From Zygnema cylindricum (lineage: Eukaryota > Streptophyta > Zygnematophyceae > Zygnematales > Zygnemataceae), in the NCBI GenBank assembly GCA_037447655.1, contig JBBHKE010002632.1, positions 1 to 64,000 on the forward strand: DNA of 64,000 nucleotides, read 5' to 3'. Below the pieces are notes generated by a model. It saw nothing but the letters and a program-made list of their open reading frames with translations, did no database searches and was not told the DNA's origin. Position 1 is the stretch's first letter. Each line of letters begins with the position of its first letter. This document shows positions 44,943 through 56,278 of this stretch, in pieces. A program made the translations under genes and the position numbers.

Positions 44943-45991
44943 TGTAGAAACTAATGGTTTTAAAGTATTTTCTAGGTCTGAAAAGAAATAAAGAAGCCGA
45001 GGCAGTCTACCTCTAACTTCTCTCTCCAACTCTCAAACTTGTCGCAGTCACTGAGAAATTGGAGAGGAAGCTAGAGCAATGGCTACCTAGGCTATCCTGA
45101 GGTTTACGAGAAATTTATAATAGTTAGGGTTTATTTATTTAAAAGGTATGTGCCGGCGACACGAGTTGATCCTTGTACCTACCGTACGGCAGACAGGAAA
45201 TAGCCGGTAGCCTTAGCCGTTAAGTCTAAGATTAATGTTGCATAGTATATAGTTTGATAAATAATTAAATATGTATACGTACGATAAATCATTTAACTGT
45301 AATAGATTACGAGATACATAGATCTGGTAATATATAAAGTACGGATTACGGTACGGACTAAAAATCAATACCGCGCATTTGTTTCGTAAGTGAAACAAAT
45401 ACCGCGCATGTATTTATTACGGCTACGATTACATCCGAATTTAATCGGGCGGCCGCAATTAGCGCCGAGATCCCGGAGGAAGATTTTGGCGGTTTGTGGC
45501 CATCGCCACATCGGATGACGCGTGGCAAAATTACGTTGGATCGTGGAATCTTCAGAGATTATGGCACCGAATCCGGATATGACATGTGTCCACATTTAGG
45601 CCATGTCGTACAATGTTCGTATATAAAGTACACCGGCAGTTGTACTTTTGCGTACAGAACTGTAACCTAATTGGTTCCGTACATCAGTAGATAGATAGTG
45701 TGAGAGAGATAGGACTTAGAAAAATTAGGAGATAGGACCCTCTCTCCCAAAGAGATTCTATACAAAAAGTCAACTTTGACCCTCCATAACTTACTGCTCA
45801 AAAAAGCAAATTCAGAGATTCTTTTTGCTATCGACTCAGGGGAGTCTTGCCTTCATAGGAATGCAGGTGGTCAGAGTTTTTGTCTGCCAGGGTGGCAGTT
45901 ATTATTGCTGAAACACAAAGGGATCAAGATTATCCTAGAGGCTTCTTGGAAGCTGTCTACTCTGAGGACTTATGAAGGTCTCAGAGTTTCA
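44943..45991 (+). mobile_element. Solo LTR of family A nested in C
   Basis: 1049 bp, TGTAGAAACT to GAGTTTCA, flanked by TCAAC (44938-44942) and TTAAC (45992-45996), a 5-bp duplication with one change. It contains an antisense tRNA-like segment, the CCCTCTCTCCCAAAGAG inverted repeat (45742-45757), TCTATACAAAA just after it, and an ATG near its end (45972). C coding sequence resumes after 45996 in the linker before RT. Confidence 0.9.
45150..45232 (-). other. tRNA-like segment antisense in LTR A (solo)
   Basis: The minus strand has 'ttaacggctaaggc' then GATCAACTC (45163-45171), matching the GWTCRANNC B-box consensus. Confidence 0.35.
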
Positions 45992-46079
45992 TTAACAACT
46001 TTAGGTCCAGACGGACCAACAATGGTCAGTACACACAGATCGCAACCAGCGCAATCAGCGCAATGTACGGCATCCGATG

Positions 46080-46900
46080 ATCTCAACCTCATAAATTCCG
46101 GGGGGGAAGAAGATCAAGCAGCCGCCTGCAAGCAACGTCTCACTTTGCCTACTCGGCAGCCTCAAGGGAGCCTTTGACCATCCAAGAGGCCTTCTCATCA
46201 CCAGAGCGAAATCACTAGATTGAGGCACCAAACGACCAAATGAAGTCCATCATAGAGGCTTAAACATGGGAGCTTGTGGACCTTCCTCCAGACCGAAAAG
46301 CGATTGGCAGCAAATGGGTATTCAAGGTGAAGTTAAATCCCGATAACACCATTGAACGTCATAAGGCCAACCTTGTGGCAAAGGGGTATAATCAAAAGGA
46401 AGGAATTGATTTTGAAGAAACATTTTCTCTGGTTGAAAGAATTTCAACAGTTAGGATTTTTGTTGTCTCTAGCTGCTATAAAAGATATGGAAATACATCA
46501 GATGGATGTAAAGACGGCCTTTTTGCACAAAGAACTAGAAGAGACCTTTTACATGGAGCAGCCTAAAAAGTATGTGGACCTAGGAAAAGAGCACTTAGTA
46601 TGCAAGTTGCTAAAATCTTTGTACGGCATAAAACAAGCCCCCAGACAGTAAAATCTAAAGCTTGATGAATTCTTGACTAGCTTAGGATTTCAAAGGATAA
46701 GTTCTGATCACTCTGTCTCCGTTCTAAAGGGTGATAATAGGATACTATATATAGCAGCATATGTAGATGATTTGCTATTAATTAGCAAATCAATGGCTGA
46801 AATTAACAAAATCAAAACTGCTCTAAACTCACAGTTCGAGATGAAAGACCTCGGTGAGGCAAAATATATTTTGGGTATCTAGGTAGAGAGGGACAAAAAT
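46080..46900 (+). pseudogene. C linker end and reverse transcriptase
   Basis: A damaged linker (S-S-R-L-Q-A-T-S-H-F-A) leads into W-E-L-V-D-L-P-P-D-R-K-A (46268 onward), K-G-Y-N-Q-K-E-G-I-D-F-E-E-T, a frame change near 46440, S-L-Y-G-I-K-Q-A-P-R, one TAA at about 46650, and an intact Y-V-D-D (46760-46771) followed by L-L-L-I-S-K. Confidence 0.85.
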
Positions 46901-47745
46901 AAGAAAAAATAAAATTGACTCAAAAAGAGGCTATTAGAAACATGATAGATGAGTACAGAATGCGGGAGGCAAAAGGATGTTTAACTCCAATGGAGTTTTG
47001 GGAGACTTTAGAGGGAGAAGAGACAAAACTAGGTGTCATTGTTAGCGTGTATTTAGAGTGAGGGGAGAATGATCCTATGACAATAATACCTTTTAGACAG
47101 ATAGTGGGAAGCTTAATATATTTCATGAACTGTACCCGTCTTGACATTGCTGCATCACTCGGGGTACTGAGCAGGAGTCTAGAAAATCCGAGAAAATCTT
47201 ATCTTGATGCAGCAAGGAGAGTCTTAATATATTTGGCAGGAAGTAAAGATCTCAAACTCACTCTAGGCGGAGGAGAAGTCGAGCTGCAAACATGGAGTGA
47301 TGCAAGCTATGGCGACATGCCTAGCCGAAACTCCACCACGGGATTCGTTCTACAAATTGGGAACGGTACTTGCTGCTCAAGCAGCAAACTTCAAAAGGTT
47401 ACAGCACAGTCGATAATGGAGTCAGAATATATGGCAGCAAGCTCAGCCCTCAAAGAACTCTTATGGGTAAAATCAATATTACAAGAACTAGGATACATGC
47501 AAGTTGGTCCACATGTGATTTGGTGTGATAACCAGGCTGCCATTGCCATTGCTTCTAACCCGAGTCATCACTTCAAAAGCAAGCACATGGATGTACAATT
47601 ACACTTTGTAAGAGAAAAAGTGTTCTCTAGAGTGCTTAAATTATGTTATTTGCCAGATGCAAAAATGATTGCTCATATACTCACTAAAGACCTTCCTGCT
47701 CCTAAGTTGAAGTATTATAAAGACGTAGTGGGATTAAGTGAATAG
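46901..47745 (+). pseudogene. C RT end and RNase H
   Basis: An open 222-codon stretch (47077-47745) covers S-L-I-Y-F-M-N-C-T-R, W-S-D-A-S-Y-G-D-M, E-S-E-Y-M-A-A and C-D-N-Q-A-A-I-A-I-A. In the final block the usual A-D-x-L-T-K reads A-H-I-L-T-K, so the last catalytic Asp is His. A stop at 47061 separates it from the RT thumb. A GCT-rich spacer (47746-47890) precedes the purine tract. Confidence 0.88.
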
Positions 47746-47890
47746 TTGAATTGCTGCACTGCTATACTGCCAGTCTGCGATAAATCCACCATTGTGATGT
47801 AGTGGGATTGCGTGACTTGCTATTTGCTATATTGCTATGTTGCGATGCTGCGCTAATTTTCACCGCAGCTGCGCCGGTATAGTAAGTCTA

Positions 47891-47905
47891 AAGCTTTAGG
47901 GGAGT
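47891..47905 (+). promoter_or_regulatory. Polypurine tract of C
   Basis: AAAGCTTTAGGGGAG directly before the 3' LTR, identical to D's tract and one base different from B1 and B2. Confidence 0.8.
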
Positions 47906-48684
47906 GTTGTCTTTTTGGAAAGCTTTCAGTCTCAGAGCAACCCAGCTGCTATACACACAGAGCAGTGCAGCTGCTATATAGACAGCGATGTGAAGCTGCT
48001 ATATAGCAGAGCAGCGCAACAGCAGAGTAGGGCAGCATCGCAGCTGCGCTGTAGCAAAGCAGCGCAGCAGCGAAGCTGCAGCACAGACAGGACAACGCAA
48101 CTACGATTATATTTGATATGGTCCGTACGGACAACGCAACGTGTGATATTCTTAATGTTATTCTGTACAAGTTAGAGCAACTGCGATAGATACAATTCTA
48201 GTAAACTTAGTGGGGAACTCAGTGGTAACTTAGTGGGTAACTCAGTGGTAGCTTAGTGATAGCTCAGTGGTAGCTTAGTGATAGCTCAGTGGTAGCTTGA
48301 GAGATCACTGGTAGCTTGGTGGTTTGATGTACCTCTCAAGTACATTGGTGTTGCCAGTTCAACACAAGTATAAGACTTAGCACTCAGAACATATTATGTT
48401 TCCAGACTTCCAAGTAGTAAAACTTCACAGAGTCTTTGGGAAACTTTTGAGTATTATATCTTGAGTGTTGTCGGGTCAATTGAGCTGAAACTTTGGGAAT
48501 TATCATTGTTTATGCTACTCTATATTGTGTTAGAGTTTTTTGAGGTTTGGATGCTTGTATAAGAATTGGTGAGCACTTAAAAATAGCTTTTTGGTTGAAT
48601 TCTTGATAGCTTCTGAGAGTGTATCATGTCTACTTCTACTACTACTGCCTCTCCTCCACCTGCACCGGTGGTTGTAGAACAACA
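47906..48684 (+). repeat. 3' LTR of C
   Basis: 779 bp. It is shorter than the 5' LTR because the GCAGC array is shorter (47935-48085), although the ACTCAGTGGTA array is one unit longer (48206-48322). It keeps the ATG (48626) and the coding end M-S-T-S-T-T-T-A to V-V-E-Q-Q. Confidence 0.92.
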
Positions 48685-48884
48685 TAACTTTGTTCTCTCC
48701 GTTTACATTATCTCAGGTTAAAATAGCTTTCATCTTACTATGGTTTTCTCAAGTTTTTATAGAGGACTTTTTTTTTCTGACCCAACGCAATTATTATTAT
48801 TTTTTCCTTTTTTTATCTTAATATATTTTGTGATGTAGCCTTATTTTATACGGTGTTTATGTTCTCAATTTTTTTTATTGCAGT
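48685..48884 (+). other. Non-coding stretch before the fucosyltransferase-like remnant
   Basis: T-rich sequence ending in a polypyrimidine run and CAG at 48884, a plausible 3' splice site directly before the recognisable coding block. Confidence 0.4.
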
Positions 48885-50272
48885 TGAGCAATCGAGTTCT
48901 GTGCATCTTGCATGGGTCACAGTTTGTTGTGACTCACCCGTACTTTGCTTATATCGATGGACCCAAAAACTATTATCCACCATTATGATCGACATTTGAT
49001 ATTCAATATTTATTATTTCCGATCGTGTTATGGAATTAAGTCACTCATGACTGTTGAGAAATATCGTAAATCTTACGAGAAAGAGGTGGTCATTCATCAA
49101 GCTGTTTTTTGCGTTCTAAATCATCATGTAAAAATAATTTTACGCATTTTGAGGCTGATTTTTTAAATTGGGCGCCATTCAGATTTTCGAAATCAAGACT
49201 AACTTTTGAAATACCAACAGGAGATCAAACTCGGGTTACAAAAGATGAACTGAAGACAAAAATTGGAAAATCTCTAGGGAAAATTTTGTTTATGGGAGAG
49301 TTATTTTACAATCGTCTTGTGAATGAAAGCCATTACATCCTCCCTTTAAAGCGATCCGAAGAGTGTCATTCAAATGTTGTTGTTCTACCGGATCACACTA
49401 TTTAAGACTTAGGAAATCTGTTTGTGAAAAATTTGTTTCGCGGTGAAAAGAACATGGCGGTGCACTTTCGTCGTGGGGATTTTTTAAGTTTTTGCAAAGG
49501 CAACGCTGATTATTTTCCGCCTATCAAACAAGTTGCATAATGTTTGAACGAAAAGATTGAAGTATTCGGCGTAAAAATGGTTTTTCTTGCAACAAACGGA
49601 AAGCGTGAAGAGGTATGGGCACTTTTTAAGACTTGGTATGCTGTGATGAAAGGTGTGGTCAATCCAAGCAACAACATTATTGTTTGGAAAGTTCGTTATT
49701 TTCCTGGCAATGTTAATGTTGAATTTAGTGTTATGTTTGTTTTTTGAAAAAAAATATCTTCTTGTCGCAGAAAACTTAACGACATTATTATTTGATCATT
49801 GGGCTCCACTTTTTATATGGACAATTGTTTAATTGTTTGCGGCCTATTGAAAAACACCGATATTAGTTCATTTCAGCTTAAAGTACAAGCTTTAGTGGAA
49901 AATATGATTTTCAAAGTTGATAACCAACTAGGTAACACAATTGTGTTTTTTGCTTTTGTACGTTTTTATGGGCTTTTTCTTCCTCAGGTGGATTATTTGA
50001 TGAATAATCTTTTAGATAATAATAATAAACTCGTACACGTCGTTCGTCTAGAGACTGAACTTAAGAAAAAGAGAGTGAGATGACCATCGTCAACTAAGGA
50101 CCGCCATGTTCGAAGTCTTTGGGAAGCTGAACTGGACAAAATAGTTTTTATGCTCGCTCCTGTTTTTGTTGGTTCCATATCATCCACATATACTTCAGAT
50201 GTAGAAAGGTTGAGATATGCATTTCAAACAGCAAATCCTCAAGATACATATTTGTGTGAAGCTCCACATTAA
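48885..50272 (+). pseudogene. O-fucosyltransferase-like glycosyltransferase, copy 1
   Basis: Blocks in changing frames: L-C-I-L-H-G-S-Q (48900-48925); L-P-D-H-T-I then M-A-V-H-F-R-R-G-D-F (49455-49485); E-V-F/I-E-V-F-G-V-K-M-V-F-L-A-T-N-G-K (49555-49605); L-V-A-E-N-L-T-T-L-L-F-D-H-W (49765-49800); and the C-terminal F-V-G-S-I-S-S-T-Y-T-S-D-V-E-R-L-R (50165-50215), ending at TAA at about 50270. The H-x-R-R-G-D-F and F-x-G-S-x-S-S-T-x-T pattern is typical of GDP-fucose O-fucosyltransferase-like proteins. Stops at 49404 and 49538 and frame changes mark it as broken, unless some are introns. The family call is from memory. Confidence 0.55.
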
Positions 50273-50459
50273 ATGTGAATGTACTCCCCACTAAAGTTTT
50301 CGGTTGGAAAGTGGATGATATTTTTAGTTTTCTTCCTTGTAGAGTTTCTTTCATCATCAAAAAGAAGAGTGTGTTCCATTTATTGCGAATCATTGTTGTG
50401 TAACGCAGAATGATTTTAGTGACAGTAGACATAAACAGGATATATTCCCGAATGAAAAG

Positions 50460-51110
50460 GGAAGTGTTTACATTTTAGAAAACGAGCGATAGCAAAAGGG
50501 ACAAAAAGGGTTAAAGCCGATGTTTATTGGTACGGTTTTAAACTGGGCAACTGTCAAAATTTCAAAATCAGCATGAAATTTTGAAATACCGATTTGTTCG
50601 AGACCCACAAAGGATTACAAACTAAAGATGGAACTTGGAAATCTTCAAGGAATACTTTTTTTTAAGAGAGCTATATTACATTTTTTTGGGAAGGAAAACA
50701 TTGATATCCTCCCTATAAAGTAGTCCTATAAGTGTATTTGAAACGTTACAGTTCTATTGGATCACACAGTTTTAGACTTTGAGAAGATATTTGTGAGGGA
50801 TGTGTTTCGAGGTGAAAAGTACATGGCCGTACATCTTTGTCGTGGGCATTTCTCAAGAACATTCCATGGTGACATTGAATGTGCTTTGTCAATAAAACAA
50901 TTGTGGAATGTTTAAAGGAAAAGATTGAAGTGTACGATATAAAAGAGGTTTTCCTTGTAGCAAACTTAAAACAAGAACAGGTATGGACATTTTTTAAGAC
51001 TTAGGTCATCTAAGATGAAAGAAGTGATCCAAGCCAAGAAATAACACTCTCGTAACAACATTTCTAGAAATGCTAAATTTTTCTATTGACATTAATGTTG
51101 TTGTTTTCAC
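50460..51110 (+). pseudogene. O-fucosyltransferase-like remnant, copy 2
   Basis: Parallel to part of copy 1: L-L-D-H-T-V-L-D-F-E-K, V-F-R-G-E-K-Y-M-A-V-H-L-C-R-G (50800-50840), and K-E-K-I-E-V-Y-D-I-K-E-V-F-L-V-A-N (50915-50965). It has more stops than copy 1. A hAT element interrupts it at 51111; a short continuation may exist after 51906. Confidence 0.55.
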
Positions 51111-51906
51111 TAGTGTTGGGTATCGAGGACCTTTTGGAGATATTCAATATATATCGAACTTTAGGTACCTGATAATCGACATATCGCTTCGATACATCGA
51201 AAATCAAAATATCGCTGATATATCGAGGCTTTTAAAAATAAAAAATAAATAAAAAATTCACATGTCTCCAAACTCACGTTCCTTCGGACAAGGTAACCGT
51301 AAAATATTTGCCGGAAAGAAATTCGGTTTTTTCTTGAAAGTCAGTTGAGTAAAGGAGACCTCTGATGTACATTGACGCGGTACACCTGTGAATTACATGT
51401 AAAAAGTACGGATTTCCATACGAAAATGGTCAGTTTTCAAATATTTGATGATTTTAGATATTTGATCGTTAGCTTACAAAGAACCACTCATATCAAAACA
51501 CGTATGTAAAAACTTGTTTACAGACGATACGTGATGTAACCGAGGCCTCTGTAATACTGAAATTTGTTATCCGTACTATTACAAAGGTCTCTTAATGTAA
51601 CCATACCCCAAATAAGTAATTATATGAATCACAAAATAAGTATCTTTTGTCGATAATATTTTGCGGCGTCTACCTTTAAGTCACGCGATGAAAATCACGT
51701 CATACTAGGCGTATCAGACAATTTGTCATTTTCGCTAAAATAACATATTATATAAAAATATTAAATATTAAATATAAAAAAATACTATATATCGCGATAA
51801 TTTATGTTTGTCCTGGTACGATATATCGAGAATTTTGCTCGATTAATATTCGATATATTGAATATCGAAATTATTGCGATATGAATTTACCCGATACCCA
51901 ACACTA
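51111..51906. mobile_element. Non-autonomous hAT element (hAT2)
   Basis: 796 bp with terminal inverted repeats TAGTGTTGGGTATCG / CGATACCCAACACTA and 8-bp flanks GTTTTCAC / GTTTTCAG (7 of 8 match), the target length of hAT transposons. The subterminal regions are dense in TATCGA/CGATA words. No transposase frame. Confidence 0.88.
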
Positions 51907-52098
51907 GTTTTCAGTACTTGGTATCCATACGATTCTTTCAAAGAATCGTACGCGTGCGGAATCGGTTCGATTTCACGACGAGTTGTACTTTCTAGAATGT
52001 ATCGAAAGTACCTTAACGTACGTTTCGATAAAGTTATATAATGTTTGTTTCCCGAAACATTTGTCGTTTAATTTCCCATCTATAATTGTTATATGCCT
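51907..52098. other. Short spacer
   Basis: Contains the 8-bp right flank of hAT2 and a 21-bp palindrome around 51929-51949 (arms ACGATTCTTT). Weakly similar to 57850-58043, which also precedes the duplicated unit. Confidence 0.4.
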
Positions 52099-52239
52099 AG
52101 TTTAGTAAGATAGTACTTTACATTTGTCTAGTACTTTCGTCTTTGCTTGTCGTTTTGCAATGTTTGAGTTAGTGAGAATTACAGTGTTCTAGCTTAATCT
52201 ACGGATAGGAAGCAGATTTCTAGAGGTTTTTTGGCGGCG

Positions 52240-52360
52240 CACGCTAACACGTGCCGCTCCATGGATGGTGTGTTATTTAAGGGACACCATGTAATGGTGT
52301 AATCAATCAATCAACAATCGATTGGAGACTTACATGGAGGAAAAAAAGAGATAGAAGAGA
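52240..52360 (+). promoter_or_regulatory. Possible core promoter
   Basis: 'tatttaaggg' (about 52272) is followed by a CACCAT/ATGGTG inverted repeat and 'aatcaatcaatcaa', a layout like LTR or gene promoters. The same sequence is in copy 2 at about 58186-58306. No downstream gene is recognised. Confidence 0.25.
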
Positions 52361-53074
52361 AATTGTAATTTCGGTTTTTGTATTAATGTGAGATTTTTTT
52401 TCGAAATGTCTTTTCAATGTTGATTGATCTTTTGTATTCTGAATGCTTCTACTGCCATAATTGTGTGTAATTGAGCTCTTAGTTTATTATCGATCCTTTC
52501 ACATGTGATTCGAAATACCTTACCGTCGATGAAAAGTTCGCATGGTTATTTTTACCTCCTCTCAGTTTATTGTGATGCCCAACCTAATTTGTTAACTAAC
52601 AATGTCTCCAAAACATCCCAGATCATCGCGGTACGGCATTTTGTCCATATTGTCTATATTCTCACCACTAATAGTGTTGGCCGAATTCATATTTCATTGT
52701 GCGTTTTGGCACGAGTGTACTCGTTATCCACACTAATTCTGATTCCAACTTTTGTTGAAATGTTTTTTTACATGTATATGATACGTGGAATTATGAAATG
52801 GCAAATTTTTCCTCCCTTTTTTTTTTTTTTCCTATTCAACATTTAAATTTTATATATCACATATGTTATGTCTGCTCATCATTATTATTGTTATTATTAC
52901 TTTTTTTTTGTCATAACCTCCACTTTTTTATAAACAATCACAAAAAAACAATTTCCTCCAGTTTTTTTTTTTTTTTTTTCAATTTAAAAAATTTCGGGCG
53001 GATTTCCATCCACCCTTTCTTTCCAAAGTCACGTCGCCTCTACGACGTGTAAATAAATCGTTGGCTGTCCATCG

Positions 53075-53145
53075 TGACACGTGTCAGTATTAGAACTCGT
53101 AATGATCATACCCAACCCGAGGCTGTGGCTTTGGCTGACGTCAGC
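53075..53145. promoter_or_regulatory. ACGT-core palindrome pair
   Basis: TGACACGTGTCA (53075-53086) and GCTGACGTCAGC (53134-53145) are perfect 12-bp palindromes with the G-box and C-box cores bound by plant bZIP/bHLH factors. Further CCACGTGG at 53584-53591 and TGACGTCA at 54141-54148 lie in the same unit. Confidence 0.4.
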
Positions 53146-54130
53146 GTCTCCGGACTTTGAGGATGATGGGCGGCGGTTATCGAATCGCTTCATAGTAAGA
53201 CTGCTTCACGGAGGTTTCGCCAAGATGTTAAAAATCCAACGGTCCATGATTACTCAGGGAGTTCAAGAGACTCTTGATAGATTCTCGATAAAAGTGACCT
53301 GAAAAAAAACAATAAGGGACGCTGAATCGAAAAAAAAAACGAACGGTCGATGCTCACCTTTGACAATAGTGACAGATTCGCATTATAAATGACTTTTGAA
53401 CAGCAAAAAGTACGAGAGTGCGGAAAGGTTAGAAAGCGTACGAAACCAACTAAATTGCCCACTGTACGGTAACTGAGGTCACGCTCAAAGGCAGACGGAA
53501 AGAAAGTACAAGTCGGATATCCGACAAAGAAAAACAACCAAATGATGATTGGCGTCATGCGTCAACATCTACAGAGAACCATGCCACGTGGTACTTCGAA
53601 AAGTGGTCGTCTCTATGTAGCAATTCACACTAGAAATGGATGGTGAATGAGATGAGGAAACGTATGATCTCGTACCATTCATTCCGCAAAAAAACAAAAA
53701 CAAAGGCGCCAAATAGGTCGACCTCTCGGCTGTCAACATTTAGGGAGCATAGTGACGGACAAAATTTGAAATTTGGAGCGTATTGACGGACAAAACAATG
53801 GGCCAAGTGCGTCAAACTTGACAACTGTAGTAAGTCATCTTTTTTTCCGGAAAACATTTTCGGCATGCAGAGATCCGACATTTAAAAAGTATAAAGTCGT
53901 ATCCCAAGTGAATGATCCGTACTGTAACGAAATTTTCTAAAATGCTAACCCATAAACAAATAGCCAATCAAAATCATATAAAATAGAACGTAAAAAAATG
54001 TAAACTTAAAACTTCTCTGGAACTTTGACGAAACATCCTCCCCTTTTTTTACTAATGGTTTGGTACCGACGGATTTGAGTCATCAGGAACTAATCGTACG
54101 GCAAGATTAATCACATCGTGACGTTTTTGT

Positions 54131-54148
54131 TGACGTGAGGTGACGTCA
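54131..54148. promoter_or_regulatory. as-1-like TGACG cluster
   Basis: TGACGTGAGGTGACGTCA holds two TGACG motifs, and a third TGACG lies just upstream near 54117. This resembles as-1/TGA-factor sites. Duplicated at 60077-60094. Confidence 0.35.
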
Positions 54149-54193
54149 AGGCCGATTCCAAACAAATAAAAAGGACAAACATTTACTCATCTC

Positions 54194-55084
54194 TAGTGTT
54201 GTGTACCGGTAAGGATTTGCCAATAACCCATATAGGCCTTTTTCGGCTAGCCGATAATGGATATATTGGTACGATATATCGTTATCATTGTTATCGCCAA
54301 TAAATAACCGATATTCATTGGTTATTATTGGCGATAACACCGATATCAATAACTATTGACAATATATGTACGGACCGTACGAATAAATGTACGGCCAGTT
54401 CACTCAACTATACATGTTATTCCGTCGACGCGCTTACTCACAACCCCTATCAACTGAGGTGCCTACCAATCATATTATTTGTACAAGCCGAAAGTACAGT
54501 AGCCAACATAAGATATGTACGACTTCATTACGGCTCCAGTTAAAATGATGTACCTTTCACATCCAACGCCATGGCTTTGTCCTTTTTTTTCCTTACTATC
54601 CATTGGAAACCTGCCTCGTGTCAATCTGTCGCCTATTTTGGCATAAGACGCCAAAAGAGCCATTCGGGGATGCCGGCGCTCACGATGTCTGTCCGCTCGT
54701 ATTTTCTCAATGAAAGCCGTCCGTTCGATTTTTCCAACGCGCAAAATGTTCTTTTGCGTCCGTTGTACTTTATGTCGCCATCCTTTTTTCCTTCCATGAT
54801 CATCAGTTTATCATTACATTGCCGTACGTTCCCCTAAATTTTTCGTTCAGTTGATCGGTTAGAAAGTACTACAAAGTGCAACGTATTTTTTCGTCAAAAT
54901 TTATACATTTCCTGTAAAAAATTGTACATTTCTTGTAAATAACCCGTTCAGTTTACCAAACAAGAAGTACTTCGGACAGAAAGTACAAAAATTACAGATA
55001 AATTGGGACCATTGACCTTTTGATAACCGATAACTGTCGGTATCGGTGTTATCGCGATAATTTTTTTACCGATAAACAACACTA
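54194..55084. mobile_element. Non-autonomous hAT element (hAT-a), copy 1
   Basis: 891 bp, ends TAGTGTTGTGTACCGGTAA / CCGATAAACAACACTA, with a perfect 8-bp target duplication CTCATCTC (54186-54193, 55085-55092). TATCG/CGATA words fill the subterminal 150 bp on each side. Confidence 0.93.
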
Positions 55085-55289
55085 CTCATCTCATTCATCA
55101 TCCATTTCTAGTGTGAATGCATCATATATATGTATCTTAAGATACGAATAGATCATCCGAAAGACATCCACCAAAAAAAATTTGTGCGATTCTGTAAATA
55201 GAGTTAAGTAAAGCCGACACGAATGTTGTCGTTTTTGGCTCTACGTGTACCTTTTACATAAATTTGTTTTTACCATAAAACATAATTGG

Positions 55290-56146
55290 TAGTGTTGTGT
55301 ATCGGTAAAAAACTTATCGCGATAACATCGATACCGATAGTTATCGGTTATCGAACAGTCAGCGGTCCCGATATATTTGTACTTTCTGTACTTTCTGTCC
55401 GGAGTGCTTTCTGTCCGATAAACTGAACGGTAAATTTACGAGAAATGTACTGTTTTTAACGGGAAATATATGGAATTTGACGCAAAAATACGTTGCACTT
55501 TGTAGTACTTTTTAGGCGGTTAACATAAATTTTACGGGAACGTACGGAATTGTATTGATAAACTGATTATCATGGAACGGTAAAAAGACGGCTGACAAAA
55601 AGTACAACGGATGCAAAATAACATTATGCACACTGCCAGAATCGAACGGACGACATTCAATGAGAAAATACGAGCGGATTTTGGCCGCTTTTGCCAAAAA
55701 AGCCAACGGATTGACAAGTGGCAGGTTTCCAGTGGATCCCAAAAAATAAAGGGACGAAGCCACGGCGTCGGATGTGAAAGGTACATCGTTTTAACTGGAG
55801 CCGTACTAAAGCCGTACTAAAGCCGTACACATCTTATGCCGGCTACAGTACTTTCGGCTTGTACAAATGATGTGATTGGTAGGTACCTCAAGGGTTGTGA
55901 GAAGGGCGCGTCGGGGGAATAAGACGTACAGTTGAGTGTACACGCCGTACATTTATCTATACGGCTCGTAGAGTTATCGCCGATAGTTATCGTTATCGAC
56001 ATTATCGCCGATAAGTAACCGATATTATCAGTTACTTATCGGCGATAAGACCGATAGCGATATATCGTACAAATATATCGATTATCGGGTCCCCGAAAAA
56101 AAGCCCATATCGGTTATCGGCAAATCCTTACCAATACACAACACTA
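55290..56146. mobile_element. Non-autonomous hAT element (hAT-b1)
   Basis: 857 bp, inverse orientation to hAT-a, with TAGTGTTGTGTATCGGTAA / TTACCAATACACAACACTA ends. The left flank ATAATTGG is shared with hAT-b2, but the right flank is CTAATTTC, so the target duplication is lost. It is clearly more diverged from hAT-b2 than the DNA to its left is from its copy, which suggests a recombinant element. Confidence 0.88.
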
Positions 56147-56278
56147 CTAATTTCGGTATTATGCTAATTTGGGAACAGCAAAAATGGAATATTTGTCGTA
56201 CTATTATATACGTATCCGTACAAAAAATATTAGAAATCGTACGCCATCGTGAAATTTAAGTATCCGTACATGTATAGC

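Larger units (their letters stand above)
41010..48684 (+). mobile_element. Copia element C, complete, with nested insertions
   Basis: 7675-bp plus-strand element flanked by a perfect 5-bp duplication TAACT (41005-41009, 48685-48689). LTRs 41010-41833 and 47906-48684; primer site 41834-41844; purine tract 47891-47905. A solo LTR of family A (44943-45991) sits between integrase and RT, and a foreign RT/RNase H patch (42145-42800) sits in gag. Without these it would be about 5.9 kb. Confidence 0.95.
52099..55289. repeat. 3.19-kb segmental duplication, copy 1
   Basis: Nearly identical to 58044-61235 (offset 5945-5946); by eye I see only isolated differences (for example accatg versus atcatg near 53580). 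It contains a TATA-like region, T-rich runs, ACGT-core palindromes and a complete hAT element. No reading frame in it is convincing as a gene. Confidence 0.97.

Noticed and set aside
47949-48170. Cys/Ala-rich minus-strand frames over the LTR C arrays
   Set aside because: Direct translation of GCAGC-type repeats, also seen at 41080-41351; not a gene.
52505-53881. Frames of 113, 84, 73, 102 and 83 codons repeated at 58450-59827
   Set aside because: Repeated only because the segment is duplicated; low complexity (poly-T coding Phe runs), both strands open, no domains.
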